This document shows, piece after piece, positions 56,311 to 64,000 of a stretch of 64,000 nucleotides of DNA; the first letter of the stretch is position 1, and every line of letters begins with the position of its first letter. This stretch comes from Periplaneta americana (lineage: Eukaryota > Arthropoda > Insecta > Blattodea > Blattidae): the NCBI RefSeq assembly GCF_040183065.1, contig NC_091123.1:10830001-10894000 (forward strand). Direction: 5' to 3'. Both the position numbers and the translations under genes were made by a program. Below the pieces are notes generated by a model. It saw only the letters and a program-made list of their open reading frames with translations, did not search any database and was not told where the DNA came from.

Positions 56311-58348
56311 CTTTACTTATACTTAGTGCAGAGATGACAACTGAAGTGTAGGATAATTTTTTTCCAAATTCATTGCAGAATTTATTAGATCCACAACCTT
56401 GTTTACGTTTACTGGTGTACAATAATTTTTGGCAACATCATGCAGATAATTGGACGGCTGCTATAGGGACACTAGTGTTGCATAATGTTTTCTAAATTCA
56501 TGCTAGGGCTTATACTACACTGATTGTGCTTTGATTACTGATTTTACATAAAAGTGACAATATATAACACATAGTGCTGCATTATTGTCTCATATCATGC
56601 ATAAATATTAATAATTGGAAAAAATTAGAATTGTAGGACTCTCGTGCTTTCTATGGTGGTGTTGTTGCTTTGAATGGAAACTGACTTCATACTGATGCTT
56701 GGAGACCAGCTGTAAAGATTCAAATATTGTATAAAGATTGAAAATTTTAAGTCAGGCTTTATACAACACAGGCAGTGCTTTTGTTATGTGGTTTTACATG
56801 AAAAATGACCTTACACTCACTGCTATATGACATCTGAAAAGTAGGATCAATTTTACTCAAATTCATTGCAATTTTATTACATTCCCATGTTTGGTTAAGT
56901 GTCTTGGTGTTCATCAATGTTTGACGACTCACTGCAGATAATTGAAGAGGTGCAATAAGCTCTCTTGTCTCTCATAATGATTGCTAAATTCATGCCAGGA
57001 CTTACACAACATTGACAGTCATTTAAGCTAGTGATTTTTCACAATAACTTACTTTACGCTCATACCTACATGTAAGGAATGTCGACTTACGTGTAAATAT
57101 TTTCCAAACTCCACACAAGATTCATTACATTCTCGTGTATAAGCATAGTGATGTTGAATAATCTTTGACGAATCATAGTGACACATAAATAGCTGCAATA
57201 GGGACTCCAGTCCTGCATAATGGTTGCTAAATTCATGACATGTCTTATGCAAAACTGGCAGTGCTTTGTTTGCTGATTTCACATAAAAAGTGTCTTAATC
57301 TACCAACCATAAAGCCGTATTAGCAACTGAGCTTATGCATAAGTATTTAAAAGTAGAAAAATTTAGAATGGTAAGCCTCCTGTACTTGGTTTGGTGTTGG
57401 TGCTTTGAAAAGTAATTCACGAATTCATACTAATACTTGGACAGTTGCAATAAGGAATCTAGTGTTGCATGAATTTGCAAATCTTAAGCCAGGGTTTATA
57501 CAAGACTTAATTGATTTGTCGAATAATTTTACATCATAAATGACTTTACACTCAATCCTATAGGGCAGGAATGACAACTAGAGTGTAAAATAATTTTTTT
57601 TCCCAAATTCATAGCAAGATTCATTAGATGACAATGTTTTCTTAAGTGTACTGGTGTTCAGTAGTGTTTCACGAATTGATACAGATAACTGGACTGCTGC
57701 TATATGGATTCCAGTCTTGCATAATAATTGCTAAATTCATTCCGAGACTTACACAACACTGACAGAGACTTTGATTAGTGATTTCCCATTTTGAATTACC
57801 TTATGCCTATACTTATAAAGCAAGAATGATGTATGGAATGTAGTATAAATATTTTCCAAATTCCATGCAAGCTTTCTTACATTGCCAAGTTTATATAAGT
57901 GTAGTAATGGTGTTGAATAATATTAAGGTAACTTCATACAAACACATGGGCAGCTGCAATTTGGACTCTAGACTTGAAGAGGGGTTTCTAAATTCATTCC
58001 AGGTCTTAAACAACATTGACAGTGCTTTTCTGATTTCATATGAAAGGCGACTTAATGTACAATTCATAAAGTTGCATTACCGGCTAAGGTCATGCATAAA
58101 TATTTACAAATAGAAAAATTTAGAATTGTAGTATAGGGTTGTTGCTTTGAAAAGTAATTCACAATAAATATCATACTCAAACTTGGACAGCTGCAATAAG
58201 GGATCTAGTGCTGCATAAATTTTCGAAATGTAAGTCAGGGTTTATACAAGACTGACATTGATTTTTTAAGTATTTTACATGAGAAATGACTTTACACTCA
58301 TTCCTGTAGAATAGGAATGACAAATGAAGTGTAGAATAAATTTTTTTC

Positions 58349-58508
58349 TATACACATTGAAAGACACTCTTTCAGCTTTCCCAATGACGGGACTGCCTCA
58401 TTGGACAAAGCAATTAAAAAAAAAAAAACAGGCCACAAAAGAGTAAGGAGGGGAACGAACAAAAGGGAAAATTAAGTACAGGAAAGATAATAGCATGCAT
58501 ATAACATG
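58349..58508. mobile_element. Small unassigned insertion in the satellite
   Basis: About 160 bp unlike the monomers (GGGACTGCCTCATTGGACAA, then a 12-bp A run at about 58416, then GAGTAAGGAGGGGAACGAAC). Satellite text resumes at ATAGTAAGATTTATTAG. It could be a truncated retroelement. Confidence 0.4.
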
Positions 58509-58785
58509 CCTAAACATAGTAAGATTTATTAGATTACAATGTTTCCTTAAGTGTACAGATTTTCAATAGTGCTTCACGACTTCCTACATATATTTGAATT
58601 TTTGCAGTACTTTGTCTTGTATAATAATTTCTAAGTTAATGCCAAGATTTATACAACACTGACAGTCATTTAGGTTAGTGATTTTTGATAATAACTTACT
58701 GTACACTGATGTGTACAGGGCAGGAATGACGACTTAAGTGTAGTATAAATATTTTCCAAATTCCATGCAAGATATATTATTTATA

Positions 58786-59769
58786 CTAGCCGTACCCGTG
58801 CTCTCCGCTGCACCCGTTAGAAATAAATATAAAGTAATTACATAATTAAAATAGGACATTTGATCCAGGGAACATTCGTGTTTGATAGAAGGATAAATCG
58901 TTTATTATGTTACTTAATTTAAATTGTATTAAAAAAATTAAAATGCGATCATTTTGATCCAGAGACCACTCATTCGGTCATAAAAATTATATTAGGAAAT
59001 ACAGGAAACGAATGTACAGAATAGCCTATCAAGTTTTCTGTGCATAAGAAGATATTTTAATCTTACCTGTCCTCGATTTACTCAGAAGTTACTGTAATAA
59101 CATTATAGCATTATGTCCATCTAGAGAAACTACACTTTCCAATGGTGAATTAATAATTAATTATACAAATCAGTTAATTTAGCTTCCGATATTACTTCAT
59201 ACAAACACAGAAACATTATCTGTAGGCTATGTTTCATAGCTTTCGATTATTGTTGATCAAGGCCCCATATAGATGAAGTTATTTGTTTTTTATTTCATTA
59301 CACCACCTTAGATGGCGTTGTTATTGTAATTTTGAAACTCATTTATCTCATTAAATATTAGTCCTATCAAAATTTTGCATAGAATAAAACTTATCGGAAA
59401 TTATTTTTAAAGAAACTTTTGTTATGTAATATTTTTCGTGAAAATTAATAATAAGGGAGATATTTCGATTTATTTAATTCAAGCCCCTTGTAAGCCCCCT
59501 TTTAAATAAAATATTTTGAATGCCATATAGCCTAAATTCTAAGTTACAACGAACTTAATTTATATTCTAATTTTTATATAAATCGGTTCAGCCATTATCG
59601 CGTGAAAAGGTAACAAACATCCAGACAGACAGACAGACAGACATACAAAAATTTCAAAAAAGCGATTTTCGGTTTCAGGGCGATTAATTATATATGTTAG
59701 GACCAATTATTTTTGGAAAATCGAAAATTACCAGAAAAATTTCGGCTACAGATTTATTATTAGTATAGA
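58786..59769 (-). mobile_element. Non-autonomous Helitron, copy 5 (subfamily II), in the satellite
   Basis: Minus-strand ends TCTATACTAATAATAAATCT and AGCACGGGTACGGCTAG, between A (58785) and T (59770). Satellite monomer sequence continues across it (GCAAGATATATTAT before, ATGTTTGTGTAGGAG after), giving a clean empty-site comparison with other monomers. No coding capacity. Confidence 0.85.
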
Positions 59770-59908
59770 TTCCTATGTTTGTGTAGGAGTAGTGGTGTTG
59801 GATAATGTTCCACGACTTCATACTGACAAATGGATAGCTGCAATATGGACTCTAGTACTGCATAGTGGTTGCTAAATTAATGCCAGGACTTACACAACAC
59901 TGACGTTT

Positions 59909-59920
59909 CCCCCCCCCCCC
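59909..59920. repeat. C homopolymer, 12 bp
   Basis: Replaces the usual TTTTGTTTGCTGATTT segment of the satellite monomer. Confidence 0.8.
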
Positions 59921-60481
59921 ACATAAAAAGGGATTTGATGTTCAAGTCATAAACCTGGTCTACTGACTGAGCTCATGCATAAATTACTACAATAGGAGAA
60001 AATTTAGAAATGTTCCACTATGTCTCACATGCTTTTTTTTTTGTGTTGTTGGCATGAAACGTAGTTTACCACTTCATAACCCTACCTGCATAACATTTAC
60101 TACACTGAAAGAGTTTTGATTGCTGATATTATTTAAAAATTGACTTAATTTACAACTCATAAAGCTGCATTACCAATAGAGCTCATGCTTAAATATTTAC
60201 AAGTAGAAAAATTTAGAATTGTAGGTCTCCCATGCTTCTTTTGTGTTGTTGCTTTGAAAAGTATTCAAGTATTGCACTCATTTGGAAAAATTAAGACAGA
60301 TTTTGTACAATACTGAGAGTGCTTTTTTTGACATGGGATCAGGAATGGCTACAGAAGTGTAGAATATTTTTCTTTTCCAAATCTATAGATTCTAATGGTT
60401 ACTTAAGTGTAACGGTGATAACTAATTCTGACAGCTGTTAACAGATAATTGAAGAGGTGATTTAGGATCTCTTGTCTTGTA

Positions 60482-61557
60482 CAGGGACATCATTTTATTT
60501 TTACTAACATTTCTAATATTAACCTGGCTATACCTTTGGATCAACGGTTGCTACCCCCTTCCACGACTGGAGTTCAGGCGTAATATACAAACAAATCACT
60601 TTACCAGGTATAGGAGGGATGAAAATTAGTTATCCATTTATGTAAACTAGGAAATAATCACGCTTTTGAGTTTGATAATTTTCATTAGGTTTTTGTTTAA
60701 TCAAAATACAGTACAGTATTAACAATGAGTGTTTTTACTCACGAACTGAGCTGTCCATGCAGACGTATTCATTATGCAGTGTATATTATACTGTCTACAG
60801 CACATTAGCATACAATATATAGAATGAAGTTAAATTGAAAAATAATAATAATATGGATATTTAAACACATTATTCAAAATGGTGGCCATTCATTTTGATA
60901 CAGGCTTCAGTTCTAATGTGTGTAATTCCAATTACCAGTTTCGTCTTTCGTACTAGTAACTCATGTTGAAATAATTATGTACCTACTCTGTAAAAGAGTA
61001 CCTTACGTACTGTAAATTCAGTCTTCACTTCTGCTCGATCCGAAAAGATAAAATTACTCAGACATGCTATTTACTGTCCATCCAAGTGGTTATGTCGCAG
61101 GATCGTAGAAAGGGGGGAAATCACGTGACAGTTAATTACTTAACAAGACCCTTTTATTTAAGTTATTTTAAACAGTTGTATGGGTATAATATTACGTAGA
61201 CATCCAATTCCTAACAGAAATTAATGTTCTCAGAAAAGAGCTAAGACAGCCCAGCCACTAGCCTTTACAGAGAGGCGAATAGAAGCAGGTGGGGAAAACC
61301 GGAATGCGATGTAGGCAAATGGACGACAGTACCTGTGCGAAAATGATGCAATATTGAAAGCTCACTGGAAAACGCGAACATATTTTTGGAACGTACTGTT
61401 TACTATGACTGTTATGCTACTATGACTGTAGGCTATATGCGATCTTGGATCTGTGGTGGAGGACGGTTGAACTTCATCAGTAGAAGGGGTGGGAGTGAAG
61501 TACATTAAAAAACTCAGGTACAATAAAAATTGAAGTAAAAATAAAATGATGTCCCTG
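60482..61557. mobile_element. TA-target inverted-repeat element in the satellite
   Basis: The left end CAGGGACATCATTTTATTTT and the reversed right end CAGGGACATCATTTTATTTT are identical over at least 20 bp. TA lies outside each (60480-60481 and 61558-61559). At 1076 bp with no recognised transposase it is a non-autonomous Tc1/mariner-type element. Satellite text resumes directly on the right (AACAAGACGTATACAACATTG). Confidence 0.8.
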
Positions 61558-62616
61558 TATATTAACGACTAAATACATAACAAGACGTATACAACATTGC
61601 CATTCATTTAGGTTAGTGACTTTTCATGATTTCCTACTTTACACTCCTAATTAGAGGGCAAGAATGACGACTTGAGTGTAGTGTATTTTTTTTCAAAATT
61701 CCATGCAAGATTTAGCCTATTAGGTTCCCAAACTTGTATGGGTGTAGTGATGTTGAATAATCTTTCTTAACTTGACAGTGACCCATGGGCAGCTGCAAGA
61801 GGTACTCTAGCCGTGCATGGTGGTTGATAAATTCACGACAGGACTTACACAACACTGATACTGCTTTTTTTTGCTGATTTCACATGAAAATTGTCTGAAT
61901 CTACAAGCAATAAAACAGTATTACCAACTAAGTTCATGCATAAATATTTATAAGTTAAACATTTAGAATTGTAGGCCTGACGTGATTTCTTTGGTGTTGT
62001 TGCTTTGAAAAGTAATTTTACATGAGAAGTAGGTATACATTCTATAGAGAAGAAATGACAACTTAAGTTTAGAATAATTTTTTTACAAATTCATATCAAG
62101 ATTTATTAGATTCTAATATTTTCTTAAGTGTACTGATGATCAGCAGTGGTTGACGACTTCCTACAGATAATTGAAGAACTGCAATAGGCTTCTTATGTCT
62201 TTCATAATGATTGCTAAATTCATGCCAGGACTTACACAACACTGACTGAGATTTTGATTTATGATGCTCCATAACGAATTACTTTATGCTCATACTTACA
62301 GAGCAAGAATGATGTATGGAGTGTAGTATAAATATTTTCTAAATTTCCAGATTTCTTACATTCTCATGTTTGTATAGGTGTACTGGTGTAGAACAATTTT
62401 TGACGACTTCATACTGACACATGGACAGCTGCAATAGGAACTCCAGTCCTACACTGGTTGGTAAATTCTTACCGGAATTATACAACACTGACAGCACATT
62501 TGTTTGCTGGTTTCACATAAAAAGTGACTTATTCCTCAAGTTTCCAAATTGCCTTACCAACTGAGTCCATGCATAAATATCTACAATTAGAAGAGTTTAG
62601 AGTTGTGTCGTCCCAT

Positions 62617-62649
62617 GTTTATTTATTTATTTATTTATTTATTTATTTT
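62617..62649. repeat. (TTTA)n microsatellite in a satellite monomer
   Basis: About eight TTTA units replace the monomer segment CATGCTTTTTGTGTTG. Confidence 0.9.
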
Positions 62650-64000
62650 TGGTGTTGCCTTGAAAAGTAATTCACAACTTCATACTCATCCTTGGACAGC
62701 TAAAATAATGACTCTAGTGTTGCATAAATTCAGAAAATTTAAGCCAGGGCTTATACAAGACTGACAGTAATTTTTAAATGATTTTATCAGAGAAATGTCT
62801 ATATACTCAATTCTATAGTGCAGGAATGGCAACTGAATTATGGAATAAATTTTTTCAGAAATTCATAGCAAGATTTATTAGATTCCAGTATTTGTTTAAG
62901 TGTACTGATGTTCAATAGTGTTTCACGACCCTGTACAGATAATTTGACACCTGCAATAGGATCCTAGTCTCGCATAGAGATTGCTAAAGTGATGCCAGGA
63001 TTTGTACAACACTGACAGAAAGTTTGATTGGTGATTTTCCATAATGAATTTACTAGCGTGCAGCAGTGTTCACGACATCATACAGAAGTTTTGACAGTTG
63101 TAATAGTGTTTCTAGTGTTGCATAACGATAGCTATATTCATCCCGGGATGTATACAACACTGACAGAGATTTTGATCGATGATTTTTCATAATGAATTAC
63201 CTTGTGCTCATACTTAAAGAGCAGGAATAATGTACTGGTATAGAGTTTAGTTTAAATATTTTCCAAAAACCAGGCATGATTTCTTATATTACCAGGTTTA
63301 TGTAGGTGTAGTAGTGATGAATAATGTTTGGTGACTTCATACTGACACATGGGCAGCTGCAATAGGGACTCTAGTCTTACATAGGGATTGCCAAATTCAT
63401 GACAGGACATACTACACTGACAGTGCTTCTGTTTGCTTATTTCACATAAAAAATGAGTCAATCTACAATTCATAAAGCTGCATTACCGACTGAGATCATG
63501 TATAAATGTTTACAAGTGGAAAAATTTAGAATGGTATGTCTCCCGTGATTTTTGTAGTGTTGCTGCTTTGAAAAGTAATTCACGACATAGTACTCATATT
63601 TTGACAGCTTAAATAGGACTCTAGTGTTGAATAAATTTGCGAAATTTAAGTCAGACTTAATGTGATTTTTTAAGCAATTTTGTCAGCCAGAGAAATGACT
63701 TTGCACACAATCCTATGGAGCAGAAAAGTGAAGTGAAGTGTACAATAAATTTTTTCCAAATTCTTAGCAAGATTAATTACATTTTAACTCTTCCTCAAGT
63801 GTACTGGTGTTCAAATGTTATTCACGACCTTCTAGAGATAACTGATGAGTCGAATAGTGTCTTTTCTTGCATAAGAGTAGCTAAATTCATGCCAGGGATT
63901 GTACAGCTGACAGTCATTTAGTTTATTAATCTTTAATAATTACTTACCTGGCTGTCCTACTTAGAAGGCAGGAATGACGAGTTAAGTGTAGTAAAAATAT

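Larger units (their letters stand above)
50986..64000. repeat. Higher-order tandem repeat (monomer about 245 bp), continues past right edge
   Basis: The landmark GGACAGCTGCAATAGGGACT and variants recur about every 230-260 bp throughout (for example 51105, 51361, 51610, 51861, 52100, 52330, 52563, 52810, 53330, 57187, 57436, 57690, 57945, 58185, 62423, 62693, 63352, 63600). Three monomer types follow one another: one with CATACTGACACATGGACAGC, one with CATACTCATACTTGGACAGC, one with ATAATTGAAGAGCTGCAATAGG. Same-type copies lie about 700-770 bp apart. Each has CTTATACAACACTGACAG about 90 bp later. Monomers are well diverged, so homogenisation stopped long ago. Five insertions interrupt it. Confidence 0.85.

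Noticed and set aside
50986-64000. CRISPR array
   Set aside because: Repeats are about 245 bp, diverged, and have no short constant repeat with unique spacers; the sequence is eukaryotic.

Overview
This 64 kb window is eukaryotic, AT-rich and built almost entirely of transposable elements and tandem repeats. I find no intact host gene, bacterial-type operon or functional RNA gene. The element mix points to an insect, most likely a cockroach or other Blattodea (I suspect Periplaneta; this is inference from remembered repeat families). The mix is RTE-like and Jockey-like LINEs, three tRNA-derived SINE families, a Penelope-like element, Helitrons ending in CTAG, and Transib, hAT and Tc1/mariner DNA transposons. 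All element-encoded proteins are broken.

Layout, left to right. 0-13.8 kb: a minus-strand Helitron (81-1100); a Transib transposon (1794-4583) with RAG-signal-like CACAGTG ends, a CGGTG target duplication and a relic transposase, with a smaller inverted-repeat element inside it; a SINE; a second Helitron (5393-6380) beside a relic of Helitron Rep protein; a (TA)n-tailed insertion flanked by 34-bp direct repeats; a foldback MITE carrying a tRNA-like segment (8451-9097); a Jockey-like LINE 3' half split by an opposite-strand insertion; a (TTTA)n array holding a third Helitron; and an inverted-repeat element with GTAT duplications (12686-13832). 13.8-20.9 kb: a Penelope-like fragment with GIY-YIG endonuclease remains and a hammerhead-ribozyme-like motif (14290-15072); a hAT element (15779-18331) holding a fourth Helitron; and an RTE-like LINE copy with a 5' inversion.

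20.9-33.5 kb is a diverged tandem array. Its first part has units of about 0.9 kb, each with a Tc1-type transposase tail. Its second part has units of about 0.26-0.43 kb, each with a growing minisatellite. Both share exon-like blocks bounded by GT..AG splice-like signals. A hAT-like element (21425-23172) and an inverted-repeat element with its own 66-bp minisatellite (about 28778-30469) interrupt it.

33.5-50.9 kb: foldback and mariner-like elements, two further RTE-like LINE copies, SINEs with clean 11-12 bp target duplications, a hAT element with a BED-finger relic (43585-44937), and a Jockey-like LINE tail. Two small unrecognised open frames (42180-42374 and 43277-43489) are the only candidate non-transposon coding segments, and both are weak.

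50.9-64 kb and beyond the right edge: an old higher-order tandem repeat, with monomers of about 245 bp that seem to cycle in threes. It is interrupted by an inverted-repeat element that contains a hAT element that contains a SINE, then by a SINE, a fifth Helitron and a TA-target element. The nesting gives a relative age order: satellite first, DNA transposons and Helitrons next, SINEs late.
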